This document shows, in pieces, positions 1-8,246 of a DNA stretch of 64,000 bases (the first letter of the stretch is position 1; each line of letters starts with the position of its first letter). The notes beneath the pieces were generated by a model, which searched no databases, had not been told where the DNA came from, and worked only from the letters and a program-made list of their open reading frames with translations. The stretch lies in assembly GCA_028285685.1 (NCBI GenBank), contig JANQOR010000020.1, positions 1 to 64,000 on the forward strand. The letters run 5' to 3'. Both the position numbers and the translations under genes were made by a program. This stretch comes from Cyclobacteriaceae bacterium. Its GTDB lineage: Bacteria; Bacteroidota; Bacteroidia; Cytophagales; Cyclobacteriaceae.

Positions 1-6
1 AAAAAA

Positions 7-97
7 GGCAAACGAAGCATCGCACCGCTACAACCACCTACCCTTGCTACCGTCAGGTCCTGGGGGATTCAGCAGGAGCTGGTCGTACCCGTTTGCC
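7..97 (-). ncRNA. ffs: Signal recognition particle RNA, small bacterial (4.5S) type
   Basis: This RNA pairs with Ffh to target nascent membrane and secreted proteins. Read on the minus strand it is about 91 nt and begins GGCAAACG and ends CGUUUGCC, a perfect 8-bp terminal stem. The apical part carries the SRP helix 8 signature: GGACC, a UGAC tetraloop, then GGUAGCAAGGG with the conserved asymmetric AGCA loop. A run of six T directly follows the 3' end (positions 6 to 1) and serves as the terminator tract. The tetraloop is UGAC rather than the GGAA of E. coli, which keeps the closing pairs intact. The 5' end is set by the terminal stem and by a promoter box six bases upstream. Confidence is high from structure and motif together. 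Confidence 0.9.
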
Positions 98-102
98 GAC
101 CG

Positions 103-110
103 CAAAGTTA
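103..110 (-). promoter_or_regulatory. Bacteroidota-type -7 box for the SRP RNA
   Basis: On the minus strand the sequence is TAACTTTG, a perfect match to the Bacteroidota primary sigma box TAnnTTTG. It lies six bases upstream of the proposed first base of the SRP RNA at 97, the spacing expected for this element. No convincing -33 TTG was found. Confidence 0.65.
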
Positions 111-150
111 GTAAATACAAGAGAAGGATTTCCTGTAAAGTCAAACTTTG

Positions 151-300
151 TTAGTATTCATCGATCGTGAGATAGTAGGCATCTTCATCATAAGGATTCA
201 TGTGCTCATCAAACTGGTCTCCGTCGTAACTGATTTCCTCGTAATCGATCAGTTCTTCAGGGTCAGGCAAATCTTCGAGCACGTTATCTTCTGGTTCCAT
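151..300 (-). CDS. Small acidic protein of 49 residues
   Basis: An ATG at 300 opens a 50-codon frame ending in TAA at 151. The product begins MEPEDNVLEDLPDPEEL and ends YYLTIDEY; more than a third of its residues are Asp or Glu and it has no signal peptide, cysteine or basic patch. It sits alone between the SRP RNA and the Nudix gene, all on the minus strand. I do not recognise the family. The continuous acidic composition and the lack of any competing frame argue for a real gene, but at this size chance cannot be excluded. Confidence 0.5.
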   Translation of the reverse strand: MEPEDNVLEDLPDPEELIDYEEISYDGDQFDEHMNPYDEDAYYLTIDEY

Positions 301-366
301 GCGTGCAAGATAGGATGGCTGTAAACTCTTAATATGTGCAACAAATTACCATTATGTTAAAATGGC

Positions 367-1008
367 TCAAGAAACTTCGAACTCACTTAACAAAAAGCTC
401 AACTCACTCAACATCATGGCAGTAGCTCCCCAAACAACTTTACCTTCAAGATCAAAATAGGGTGATGAAAGAACGTGACCATTTCTCACAACCATGTCCT
501 TCTTTTTTCGCTTGTTTGCATCCAAAAGGTCAATCGTAGCTGGCGTAATAATTTCTTTGACCTCTCTTGGGTCTGGCCTGAATATTGGGACTCTTTGCGT
601 GATGCCAATCACTGGCAAAATGTCGTGGTTGCTTGCTCCAACAAAAAATGGAGACAAGCCTCCCAGTACCTCAATCTCCTTGTCATCTACTCCGATCTCT
701 TCTTCAGCTTCTCTAAGTGCTGTTCGTATAAGGCTGCTATCGGTCTCCTCCTTTCTTCCACCCGGCAATGCAATCTGTCCACTATGAATACCGTCATATT
801 CAGGGCGTTCAATCAACGGAAACCGCACGATCCCTTCCTCCTCGTAAAACAAAATCAAAACACCACCCTGCCGCGGTTTCTTCTCGTGCTTGAATCTAAT
901 GTTGGAGCCGTTTACCAACGTGGGCAACATAAGATCATGAGCTGATTTACCTGGCATCGGCTCCTTCAGACGACTTTCAAAAAACCTTGCGAGGGACGCT
1001 AATTTCAT
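367..1008 (-). CDS. Nudix hydrolase, CoA pyrophosphatase type
   Basis: Predicted to cleave coenzyme A or its derivatives at the pyrophosphate bond in the cytoplasm, releasing phosphopantetheine. The 213-residue product shows GQIALPGGR (about residues 77-85), the extended signature typical of CoA-type Nudix enzymes (UPF0035), followed by the metal-binding Nudix helix REAEEEIGV at about 99-107. The start chosen is MKLASLARFF at 1008; an in-frame start at 1041 would add eleven residues that do not look like this family. No operon partner is evident, since the next gene upstream diverges. The family call is firm; the exact substrate is inferred. Confidence 0.85.
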   Translation of the reverse strand: MKLASLARFFESRLKEPMPGKSAHDLMLPTLVNGSNIRFKHEKKPRQGGVLILFYEEEGIVRFPLIERPEYDGIHSGQIALPGGRKEETDSSLIRTALREAEEEIGVDDKEIEVLGGLSPFFVGASNHDILPVIGITQRVPIFRPDPREVKEIITPATIDLLDANKRKKKDMVVRNGHVLSSPYFDLEGKVVWGATAMMLSELSFLLSEFEVS

Positions 1009-1146
1009 GGTTCTGCAAATTAGCAACCATTTTTCGACCAATATAACTTTTAGTTAGTCGAAAAACAGCAAACTATCGGTGTACAATAATCCACTCAGTA
1101 TTGAACATTCTATATATTGGTATATCAACCTAATCCACGCCATAAT

Positions 1147-1863
1147 ATGGAGAATATACCCGCCTACATAAGTGGCACTTTCCTGGCAATTGTTGCAGCG
1201 GCAGTAGGATTTATATTTTACGCAGTAAACTTCGTTGCCGCCGGAAGACGGAACTTTACTCCTACCATTATTCTTACGCTTTTTTGCGTATGGATCTTTC
1301 TTGTGTCTATTCTGACGTACAATGGTTTTTTTCAAGATTTTTCATCCCCTCCACGGTTAATGATCTTCGTTGGAATAACTGTCTTGATCATCATAGGACT
1401 TTTTCTTTTCAGAAAGACAAGGACCTTCCTCAATAAAATGCCTATCACAACACTTACCTATATTCATATTATCCGGGTACCTGTAGAAATGGTCCTTCTT
1501 TGGTTAGGCATAAGTGGAGCGATTGGCATGGAGCTCACATTCGAGGGTTCAAACTTTGACATCATTTCTGGTATCACCGCTCCTTTTGTCGGGGTATTCA
1601 TGATAGGAAGTCGAAGTAAAAACAGAATTGGAGCCATCATTTGGAATGTTGCAGCACTGGCTCTTTTGATCAATATCGTCGCAAGGGCGGTATCCTATAC
1701 CCCTTATTTTTACGAATACACGATGGGTGGACAGCCTCCAAATATTGCTGTTTTTTATTTTCCTTTTGTCTTGTTACCAACTTTGGTAGTACCGATCGTA
1801 TTTTTCTCCCATATTGTGTCGCTCAATCAGTTGCTGTTTGTAAAAGAGCCGTCGCAATTCTGA
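1147..1863 (+). CDS. Integral membrane protein of unknown function
   Basis: The 238-residue product has roughly six to seven hydrophobic segments, beginning with a first helix at about residues 8-30 (GTFLAIVAAAVGFIFYAV). No catalytic motif is visible. A polar stretch around MELTFEGSNFDIISG lies between helices, as in a family of uncharacterised Bacteroidota membrane proteins. ATG at 1147 is preferred over the upstream in-frame start at 1117, because the residues it adds are polar and precede the first helix without purpose. Its 3' end overlaps that of the convergent TPR gene by 37 bases. Function unknown. Confidence 0.65.
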   Translation: MENIPAYISGTFLAIVAAAVGFIFYAVNFVAAGRRNFTPTIILTLFCVWIFLVSILTYNGFFQDFSSPPRLMIFVGITVLIIIGLFLFRKTRTFLNKMPITTLTYIHIIRVPVEMVLLWLGISGAIGMELTFEGSNFDIISGITAPFVGVFMIGSRSKNRIGAIIWNVAALALLINIVARAVSYTPYFYEYTMGGQPPNIAVFYFPFVLLPTLVVPIVFFSHIVSLNQLLFVKEPSQF

Positions 1864-2876
1864 TTTAAAAGATTGGTACTCGTCAGTTCTTTTCGGGCAT
1901 CACCTTCTACCCATGATTCACAAGCCCTTTTCAAATCACCACTTTTCTGGTAGGCCAATCCCAGGTAACTATATACTTCATCTATGAACTCTGGTTCTTC
2001 GATCGCTCTGGTTAACAGTCTGATAGCCTGGGCATGGTCATCCTTCAGCAAAAAGTAAATTCCTTTATTCCTATAAGCCCATCCGTTCTTTGGATTAAGT
2101 AAGATGCTGCGATCAATATCCTCCAAAGCGAGATTTAAAGAATCCATTTGGAGGTAAATGAATCCGCGGTTATTGAGAAAGTAGGGTTCATCAGGAACTA
2201 CATCAAGCGCTCGATTTATTTCTACCAGGGAGGCGAGGTAATTTCCATTTTTCAAATGGATTTGACTCAAAAGATTAGCAGCGTTTGCGTCGCTGGAATT
2301 CAACTCAAGCCCTTCGGCTACTACTTCAGAGGCTTTCACCAAATCTCCCTTGAGGTAGTGAATGGTTGCAATGTTTACAATGGTCTCAGGGTTCAAAGGA
2401 TTCAGCGAATCAGCGATTATGAAGCTTTTTAGTGCCAAATCATAGGATCTAACCTTTGTTTGCACCAATCCCTTATAGAAGTAAACAAAAGCAGAATCCG
2501 GTTTCAGTTCCTTTATGGTCTCAATGTCCTCTAAGGAATTATCAAAATTGCCTATGGACTCATAAGCATAGGCCCTGTTAAACAGCGCATCCAGGTAATC
2601 AGGTTGCCGCTGAATGGCTTGATTATAGTCGAGAATTGCTTCATAAGGGTGGTTTACTTCCATCTTGGCTACTCCACGATTGTTTAGAGCAAACGCAAAA
2701 TTTGGATCTATTTTCAATGATTCATTAAACAAGTCAACTGCCTTGATGTAATCACCATCCTCAAGTGCAAGATTTCCCATCTGAAAGAAACGATCTCGTC
2801 GATCTTGATCGGACTCGCAACTGAACAAAAAGGTTAGAATAAGAGCAAATCCCAGAGGTTTTAGGTAGTCGGTCAT
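1827..2876 (-). CDS. TPR-repeat lipoprotein
   Basis: The 349-residue product starts MTDYLKPLGFALILTFLFSC, a lipoprotein signal whose lipobox ends at Cys20, so it should be anchored in the envelope. The remainder is tetratricopeptide repeats (about eight), with recurring A..N.G.A......Y..A..D....I...P patterns such as ALNNRGVAKMEVNHPYEAI. TPR arrays mediate protein-protein contacts. An upstream in-frame start at 2897 falls inside the terminator hairpin of the preceding gene, so ATG at 2876 is chosen. Partners are unknown. Confidence 0.8.
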   Translation of the reverse strand: MTDYLKPLGFALILTFLFSCESDQDRRDRFFQMGNLALEDGDYIKAVDLFNESLKIDPNFAFALNNRGVAKMEVNHPYEAILDYNQAIQRQPDYLDALFNRAYAYESIGNFDNSLEDIETIKELKPDSAFVYFYKGLVQTKVRSYDLALKSFIIADSLNPLNPETIVNIATIHYLKGDLVKASEVVAEGLELNSSDANAANLLSQIHLKNGNYLASLVEINRALDVVPDEPYFLNNRGFIYLQMDSLNLALEDIDRSILLNPKNGWAYRNKGIYFLLKDDHAQAIRLLTRAIEEPEFIDEVYSYLGLAYQKSGDLKRACESWVEGDARKELTSTNLLNQNCDGSFTNSN

Positions 2877-2886
2877 ATACAATAAA

Positions 2887-2914
2887 AAAGCCTGCACAAA
2901 ACTATGCAGGCTTT
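2887..2914 (-). terminator. Intrinsic terminator after the GIN-domain gene pair
   Basis: AAAGCCTGCA (2887-2896) and TGCAGGCTTT (2905-2914) form a perfect 10-bp stem with an 8-nt loop. On the minus strand it is followed by a T-rich run (CTTTTTTATT). It lies 20 bases past the stop of the downstream GIN gene and just before the TPR gene start, so it separates the two units. Confidence 0.8.
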
Positions 2915-2934
2915 GAGTTAAAGCTGTTTTATTC

Positions 2935-3681
2935 TCAATATCTTTTCACCGAACCACCACTGCTGGAACTTACGTCCACGTATCTTGGTGAGCCTTTGTA
3001 GCGAATGGATCCGCCACTACTTGCTCGGGCATCAATCCTTTCCGAAGCGCTCACCTTCACAGAACCGCCACTACTAGCACTGGCATCAACTTCCTCACTT
3101 TCAACGTCGTATGCGTCGTATTCGCCGCTACTGCTTGCCTGAATATCTTGCGTCCTTGCTGATCCTTCAATTTCTATTTCGCCTGAACTGGAAACTTCAG
3201 CCTCTATTTCGTCCACTTCGACATCCAGTTCCACATCTCCAGAGCTTGAAGCCTCTAAAGACAAATCATCGGCTTTGATACTAGCTCGAATGAATCCTGA
3301 ACTGGAAACGTCCACATCAAAATCCCCGTCCGTTTCGATTCGTTCGTCAGCATTGATCGATGCGGAAGATGAAGCAGTCAGTGCATCAATGGAAACATAG
3401 GTGACGTACACCTCCACGTCCCGATCCCTGTTCCATCGTAAATTGTCATCGATGTGAATTTTTAGCCTACCGAGGCTCACTTCCGTTACCACTTGTTCGA
3501 TATCTATACCTCTCGCGACAACTCGAGCTTCCTCTTTCGAGCCTTTTTTTAAGTATACATCAATACTTTCCTGTGCCCTGACTTCTGAAAAGGAGGAGAG
3601 CGACCTTGTCTCTTCTGATTGTGCAACTGCCGTCGCTGACAGAAGCGTGGATAGCGATAGGACAAACGTTGATTTCTTCAT
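2935..3681 (-). CDS. GIN-domain (DUF2807) secreted protein, copy B
   Basis: A 248-residue exported protein: the signal peptide ends near AVAQ (residue about 21), and the rest is the putative auto-transporter adhesin head (GIN) domain, a right-handed beta-helix. Its rungs are obvious as repeated SSSG, SSSGG and ASSGGS motifs about 18-25 residues apart, alternating with acidic strands such as DVELDVEVDEIEAEVSSSG. It is a tandem paralogue of the gene 12 bases upstream, with the same length and near-identical N-terminal (QSEETRSLSSFS) and C-terminal (RYVDVSSSSGG) segments. No T9SS sorting domain is seen. Envelope role inferred; binding partner unknown. Confidence 0.85.
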   Translation of the reverse strand: MKKSTFVLSLSTLLSATAVAQSEETRSLSSFSEVRAQESIDVYLKKGSKEEARVVARGIDIEQVVTEVSLGRLKIHIDDNLRWNRDRDVEVYVTYVSIDALTASSSASINADERIETDGDFDVDVSSSGFIRASIKADDLSLEASSSGDVELDVEVDEIEAEVSSSGEIEIEGSARTQDIQASSSGEYDAYDVESEEVDASASSGGSVKVSASERIDARASSGGSIRYKGSPRYVDVSSSSGGSVKRY

Positions 3682-3693
3682 AGCAACGTAAAA

Positions 3694-4434
3694 TTAAGAT
3701 CTTCTGATGGTTCCACCACTACTGGAACTAACATCTACATATCGAGGCGAGCCTCTATATCTGACGGTACCACCACTGCTAGCTCTGGCATCTACCTTCT
3801 GAGAGACATTCACTTTAATAGAACCGCCACTACTTGCGCTAACATCCACTTCCTCACTTTCCACATCATAGGCATCGTAACCGCCAGAGCTATGAGCCTC
3901 TATATCCTGCATTCGTGCTGATCCTGAAACCTCAATGTCTCCTGCGCTGGAAACATTTGCTTCGATCTCATCAACTTCAACTTCTAATTCTGCATCACCA
4001 GCACTTGAAACATCAATTGACAACTCATCCGCTTTTATCGTTGCTTCCAGATCTCCAGCACTGCTAACATCAACGTCAAAATCTCCACTTGTTTCTAACT
4101 TGTCTTCAGCTCTGACAGATGCTGCAGATGAGACCGAGATAGCGTTGATCGATTTGTAAGTGACATATACTTCCACATCAATATTTCGGTGATTGTTTCC
4201 ATCCAGATGTATCTTGAGACGACCTCCACTGACGTCCGTCAGGACATCATCCAGGTCGATGTTTCGTGCAATAACACGAGCCTCTTCCTTGTCTCCCTCT
4301 TTTAGATAAACATCAATTCCTTCATTGGCTGAAATTCGCGAAAAAGATGACAGGCTTCTGGTTTCCTCCGATTGTGCGAACGTAAAACTTGCAATTAGTA
4401 CGCCCAGCAGCGTAATCAAGTATGATTTCTTCAT
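3694..4434 (-). CDS. GIN-domain (DUF2807) secreted protein, copy A
   Basis: A 246-residue exported protein with signal peptide MKKSYLITLLGVLIASFTFA followed by a DUF2807 beta-helix. Repeated SSAG rungs in the middle (VSSAGDLEA, VSSAGDAEL, VSSAGDIEV) replace the SSSG rungs of its tandem neighbour; the C-terminal rungs SSGGS are shared. Only 12 bases separate it from the copy downstream, so the two are probably co-transcribed and end at the terminator at 2887-2914. The pattern points to a local duplication followed by rung-by-rung divergence. Function beyond the family is not known. Confidence 0.85.
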   Translation of the reverse strand: MKKSYLITLLGVLIASFTFAQSEETRSLSSFSRISANEGIDVYLKEGDKEEARVIARNIDLDDVLTDVSGGRLKIHLDGNNHRNIDVEVYVTYKSINAISVSSAASVRAEDKLETSGDFDVDVSSAGDLEATIKADELSIDVSSAGDAELEVEVDEIEANVSSAGDIEVSGSARMQDIEAHSSGGYDAYDVESEEVDVSASSGGSIKVNVSQKVDARASSGGTVRYRGSPRYVDVSSSSGGTIRRS

Positions 4435-4488
4435 GGCTTTTTGAGTTTCTTTTCTTTAAGAGATCAAGAAAAGAAGTAAAGGTTGCAT

Positions 4489-5019
4489 TTATAACGAACT
4501 AATGTGCCCTTTTTTATACTCCGCCCACGCAACAGATTTATAGTGATCATCGCCTATGAAGTTCAGTATTGGTTCCATCTGCTTCGGCTTGAGATATCCG
4601 GCAATCGGTTGGATAATCCTTAGCTCTTCATCCATAAAGACGGTCGTTGGATAACTCAATTGATTTCTGGTAAGTGCTGCGGCTAGTTCATGTACACCTC
4701 TCCTGCCTTGTGGAATAAACTTAAATGTATGTCCGTCAAAAACAACAGATTCTTTTTGCTCAGCATTGAATTTTACAGGATAGAAATTCTCATTTATATA
4801 AGCAGAAAGTTTGGCATTGCTATACGTCTCTCGATCCATCACCTTGCACCATCCGCACCAATCTGTATAAAGATCGATCAGGAGCTTTTTGGGATTCTCC
4901 TTGTGCAATTCAATTGCCTCCTCGAATGTCAACCAATTCACACCATCCTCTTCGGGAATACTCCACGAGGACAGTGACACAACCAAAATGAGGCCTAAAA
5001 TGTACTTTGACGCTTTCAT
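4489..5019 (-). CDS. Thioredoxin-fold protein with CGWC motif
   Basis: The 176-residue product has an N-terminal signal sequence (KYILGLILVVSLSSWSIP), then a thioredoxin-like domain whose redox site reads DWCGWCKVM at about residues 53-61. The typical cis-proline region follows as SYPTTVFMD near 125. It should act as a periplasmic thiol-disulfide reductase or thiol-maintenance protein, of the short thioredoxin_7/DUF255-like kind. It stands between the GIN pair downstream and the gld operon upstream, with gaps of about 55 and 63 bases, so it may be independently expressed. Confidence 0.8.
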   Translation of the reverse strand: MKASKYILGLILVVSLSSWSIPEEDGVNWLTFEEAIELHKENPKKLLIDLYTDWCGWCKVMDRETYSNAKLSAYINENFYPVKFNAEQKESVVFDGHTFKFIPQGRRGVHELAAALTRNQLSYPTTVFMDEELRIIQPIAGYLKPKQMEPILNFIGDDHYKSVAWAEYKKGHISSL

Positions 5020-5082
5020 AACCTAGTTAACGTTAGAAAAGGCATTTTCTGTTCGCAAGTACTAAGTTAATTAAAACAGATC

Positions 5083-5985
5083 TTATTGTAGTGTCGCCGC
5101 AAAAACAACCGGATCCTTGAAAATCTTATCCCAAAGGTCAGCGTCATTAAATATCTCGACAGCGTTCTCCGAAGATTTAACTATCACATCATCGTTTTCT
5201 CTCAAACCTTCAAGCTTGATATCTGAGCTGTTGGAAAATGAAAAGGTCACAGCATGTGTATAGTTCACTGTAGCTGTCTCTTCATAGAAGTTCTTGCTGT
5301 TTGCATAACTCAAGCCTTGAAAAAACTCAGCAACAGTAGCACTGTCGGCTTTTGCTCCACCAATGGTCCAGTCCGTATTTTTTTCAAGTGTAAAAGAGCC
5401 TTCCGGATAGTCAAACACCACTTGTGTTAGTGAGTCCTTCTTTAGCCTTAAGACATTATTGTCCCGATAGTCATCTGCATTTTCATAGACTGACATTTTC
5501 ATGAAACCATTCGCCACGTACACATTCTCATCTTCAAAAAGACGAACGAACGAATAGAAACTTCGCTGCCCCTCCACACCAAATCTTCCCAGGACGATAT
5601 CGGTTGTGACTTTATCCCCAGCGAATACTTTGACCCTGGTTCCCATTGAATCAACTTCGTAATCTTTCCAGTTCTCCTTCTTCCGGGATGCGAGTCTGCT
5701 GGGTTCGATCATGTTCAATGTTTGAAAGAGGGATTTTACCGTGCTCTCCTTGGCTTTCTTCGCTCCGTTAGCTAAGGTCACAGTCCAATCATCCCCCGCT
5801 TTGGTTAGGGTTACTGCGCCCTTGGGGCTTGAAATCTCAACTTTTGTCGTTTTGGTCGTATCGATCGAAACCAGTTCGCTTCTTAGTGACTTACTCCTTC
5901 CGTCACTCTTGGTGAACTGGACTATAAAAAAGACGACCAGGAGTACTCCCAAAATGATCAATAGGTTTTTTAATGATAGTTTCAT
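5083..5985 (-). CDS. DUF4340 membrane-anchored protein
   Basis: The 300-residue product has one N-terminal transmembrane helix (LLIILGVLLVVFFIVQF, about residues 8-24) and a large external part with the DUF4340 pattern: short strand repeats such as KVEISSPKGAVTLTKAGDDW and an SRLASRK segment. It starts 20 bases after the gldG stop and is therefore the last gene of a gldA-gldF-gldG-DUF4340 operon. DUF4340 proteins often accompany ABC-2/GldG systems, which fits a role as an accessory envelope component. The biochemical role is unknown. Confidence 0.8.
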   Translation of the reverse strand: MKLSLKNLLIILGVLLVVFFIVQFTKSDGRSKSLRSELVSIDTTKTTKVEISSPKGAVTLTKAGDDWTVTLANGAKKAKESTVKSLFQTLNMIEPSRLASRKKENWKDYEVDSMGTRVKVFAGDKVTTDIVLGRFGVEGQRSFYSFVRLFEDENVYVANGFMKMSVYENADDYRDNNVLRLKKDSLTQVVFDYPEGSFTLEKNTDWTIGGAKADSATVAEFFQGLSYANSKNFYEETATVNYTHAVTFSFSNSSDIKLEGLRENDDVIVKSSENAVEIFNDADLWDKIFKDPVVFAATLQ

Positions 5986-6004
5986 TTTTCTTGGCTATCG
6001 TTCT

Positions 6005-7519
6005 TTATTCAAAGTTTCCTTGCATCCACCGTTGCCTCTTCCGCTGATTCTGGAGTCTCCTGCCAAAAGCGTACAACAACAACAGGACAATGGGTGCAAA
6101 AACATTGCTGTATTTAAGTAGGTTTTTCGTTCCGTCTTCGACAGCATCCAATGGTCTTGAGGTAATTCCTTTTGTGCGTAACTCTATTAAGCCGGTGTCG
6201 TCGGCTAACCAGTCAATCGTATTGGATGCAAAATTGACATGATCGGGCGCAACCTGTCTGGCCCCCTGACCTTCCCCGTTAATAAAGAAATCGCCATTTC
6301 CTATCGCTACGATCTTTCCAAGCCCGTTGTTAACACCTTCTACGGCAGCAGCTAGCGATTGTACGCCAGCGCTAAAATCAGTTTCGCGCCACCTCTTTTG
6401 TATATCCACATAGGAAGGAGGCCTTACAGATCCGGAGCTTGGCGAAGTAAAGGCGAGAATTGTTGAGGTCACGGTACTGTCCTGGTATGTAGGCACTACA
6501 CTGGATACAAATGTCAAGGTCATTTCATCCAGGCCTCTTGTCAGCGGGTGATCTTCAAAATTGCTAATTCGTGGGAAGTAGGGAAATTCCTTTTGACTGT
6601 TGATCCTAAAGTACCCTTGTTGCTGGGATACGGTAACAGTGGCGCATTGTGTATCTATTACAAAGTCAGTTCCTAGTCGAATTCCTTTGCCTGAAAGCCA
6701 GCTGATCATTCCAATATCATTGGCCTGGGATAGCAATCCTTGCTGTAAATCACCCTGAACAGAAGAGTATGCAATAAACAGCTTTCCGCCACCACTCAAA
6801 TAATTGTCCAGTTTGTTAAAATGTGATGGTGGAATTGTATCCTTAGGAGCAGTCCATACCAGCGCTCGGTAAAAGCCAGGAATTTCAGCAGTGTCGGTGA
6901 TCGTAACAGCTTCAAAATCATACAAAACACTAAGTTGCTGAGCTAGCTGTACCATAGAGCTGATCGTAGCTTCACCATGCCCTTGAATAAGTCCGATTTT
7001 CGGCTTATCAATAACAGAGAGTTTCTTAATCGATGTTGACAGCTCATACTCCATCGCTGCACCAGGCTGAACCAATGGAATGATCTCGACTCGATCCCCC
7101 ATCTGCAAAGTCGCTCCCATGTACGCGCGCATCTGTTCCACTCGGTCATTTTCCGTCACATTGATCATTACAGGACCAATTCCCTTTTGCTGGACTTCTT
7201 GTTCCTTTGCCTGATCTTCGTTCGGGTTGATAAACTCGTATACCACATTCCCTCCAGACCTTTTCTCGTACTCGATGAGCATGTCTTCAAAATCTTTACG
7301 ATTATTCAAAAGCTGCGGTGGAAGGTCTTCAGAAAAGTAGGCTGCGACTGTGATCACATCGTCAAGTTCCTCAAGAATATCTTCAGTAGCATTGCTCAGC
7401 GTGTATCGTTTGTCTTCAGTGAAATCCAACCTGAAGTATAATTGGTTAGAAAGAAGGTTGGCTACTACGATGATTGCCAGAATCACCAAAACCTGTATTA
7501 CAATTGTCTGCTTTTTCAT
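6005..7519 (-). CDS. gldG: Gliding-motility ABC transporter substrate-binding-like protein GldG
   Basis: GldG is the membrane/periplasmic partner of the GldAFG ABC transporter required for gliding in Flavobacterium-type bacteria. The 504-residue product has an N-terminal membrane helix (VIQVLVILAIIVVANLL), then RLDFTEDKRYTLSNAT, the sequence signature at the start of this family, a Rossmann-like ABC_transp_aux region (PKIGLIQGHGE) and a C-terminal membrane helix (FAPIVLLLLYAFG) with a basic tail. The ATG at 7519 lies one base after the gldF stop; an in-frame start 54 bases upstream would intrude into gldF and is rejected. Part of the gldA-F-G-DUF4340 operon. Confidence 0.9.
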   Translation of the reverse strand: MKKQTIVIQVLVILAIIVVANLLSNQLYFRLDFTEDKRYTLSNATEDILEELDDVITVAAYFSEDLPPQLLNNRKDFEDMLIEYEKRSGGNVVYEFINPNEDQAKEQEVQQKGIGPVMINVTENDRVEQMRAYMGATLQMGDRVEIIPLVQPGAAMEYELSTSIKKLSVIDKPKIGLIQGHGEATISSMVQLAQQLSVLYDFEAVTITDTAEIPGFYRALVWTAPKDTIPPSHFNKLDNYLSGGGKLFIAYSSVQGDLQQGLLSQANDIGMISWLSGKGIRLGTDFVIDTQCATVTVSQQQGYFRINSQKEFPYFPRISNFEDHPLTRGLDEMTLTFVSSVVPTYQDSTVTSTILAFTSPSSGSVRPPSYVDIQKRWRETDFSAGVQSLAAAVEGVNNGLGKIVAIGNGDFFINGEGQGARQVAPDHVNFASNTIDWLADDTGLIELRTKGITSRPLDAVEDGTKNLLKYSNVFAPIVLLLLYAFGRRLQNQRKRQRWMQGNFE

Positions 7520-7520
7520 T

Positions 7521-8243
7521 CTACTTCCAGTTTCTTTTTGACAACATAATTTGAGTGGCGACCAGCCCCACAATAATTATTGACAGAAAATAGAGAATGT
7601 CTCGACTATCAATGACTCCTCTACTAAGTGAATCAACATGGGTCCTTATACTTAGAAAGCTAAATACTTCTCCAACGAAACCAGTCAATCCAGCACCAAT
7701 CACATCAAATAGCATGTGAAAGAAAATGCCAATAAATAGCGCTACTAAGAAGGCTACAATCTGATTCTGAGTAAGGCTGCTCGCGAACAAGCCGATGCTT
7801 ATGTAGCTAGCTGAAAGAAACAACATTCCCAGATAACCCCCTATCACAGACCCATCATCAACATTTCCCAACTGACTAACAGTGATATAGTAAGGTATGG
7901 TGCATACCAAAGCTATTAATACCAATATCAGGCACGCCAAAAATTTTCCAGCAACTATTTGTCCGTCACTCACAGCCTTCGTAATCAAGAGTTCGATCGT
8001 GCCGGCCTTGTTTTCCTCCGCGATCATTCGCATGGTGATCGCCGGAATAAAGAAAAACAAGGACCAAAAAGCCACACTATAGAAAACGTCCAAGTTCGCC
8101 TGTCCCAAGACGAAAATATTCGTCCCAAATAGCCACGTGAAAGATCCACTTAACCCGAGGAACAGGATGATCATCACGTACGCAATAAGCGAATCAAAAA
8201 ATGCGGAAAGTTCACGCTTCGTTATTATCCAAACCTTGCTCAT
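7521..8243 (-). CDS. gldF: Gliding-motility ABC transporter permease GldF
   Basis: A 240-residue ABC-2 type permease with six hydrophobic segments. The N-terminus reads WIITKRELSAFFDSLIAYV, and the motif RMIAEENKAGTIELLITKAV (about 72-91) is the conserved cytoplasmic element of this permease class. It sits three bases after the gldA stop and one base before gldG, so translation is tightly coupled. With GldA and GldG it forms the Gld ABC transporter; its substrate is not established in the literature I can recall. Confidence 0.9.
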   Translation of the reverse strand: MSKVWIITKRELSAFFDSLIAYVMIILFLGLSGSFTWLFGTNIFVLGQANLDVFYSVAFWSLFFFIPAITMRMIAEENKAGTIELLITKAVSDGQIVAGKFLACLILVLIALVCTIPYYITVSQLGNVDDGSVIGGYLGMLFLSASYISIGLFASSLTQNQIVAFLVALFIGIFFHMLFDVIGAGLTGFVGEVFSFLSIRTHVDSLSRGVIDSRDILYFLSIIIVGLVATQIMLSKRNWK

Positions 8244-8246
8244 CTC

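Noticed and set aside
1054..1335. Minus-strand 93-codon frame opposite the membrane protein gene
   Set aside because: Composition is low-complexity and basic, with no family resemblance, and it is antisense to a convincing membrane protein.
4449..4473. CTTTTCTT/AAGAAAAG hairpin between the thioredoxin-like and GIN genes
   Set aside because: The stem is entirely A/T-rich pyrimidine-purine tract with only two C-G pairs and no clear T-run; too weak to call a terminator.
5741..6121. Plus-strand 126-codon frame
   Set aside because: Antisense to DUF4340 and the end of gldG; its serine/proline/leucine-rich product is typical of a shadow frame.
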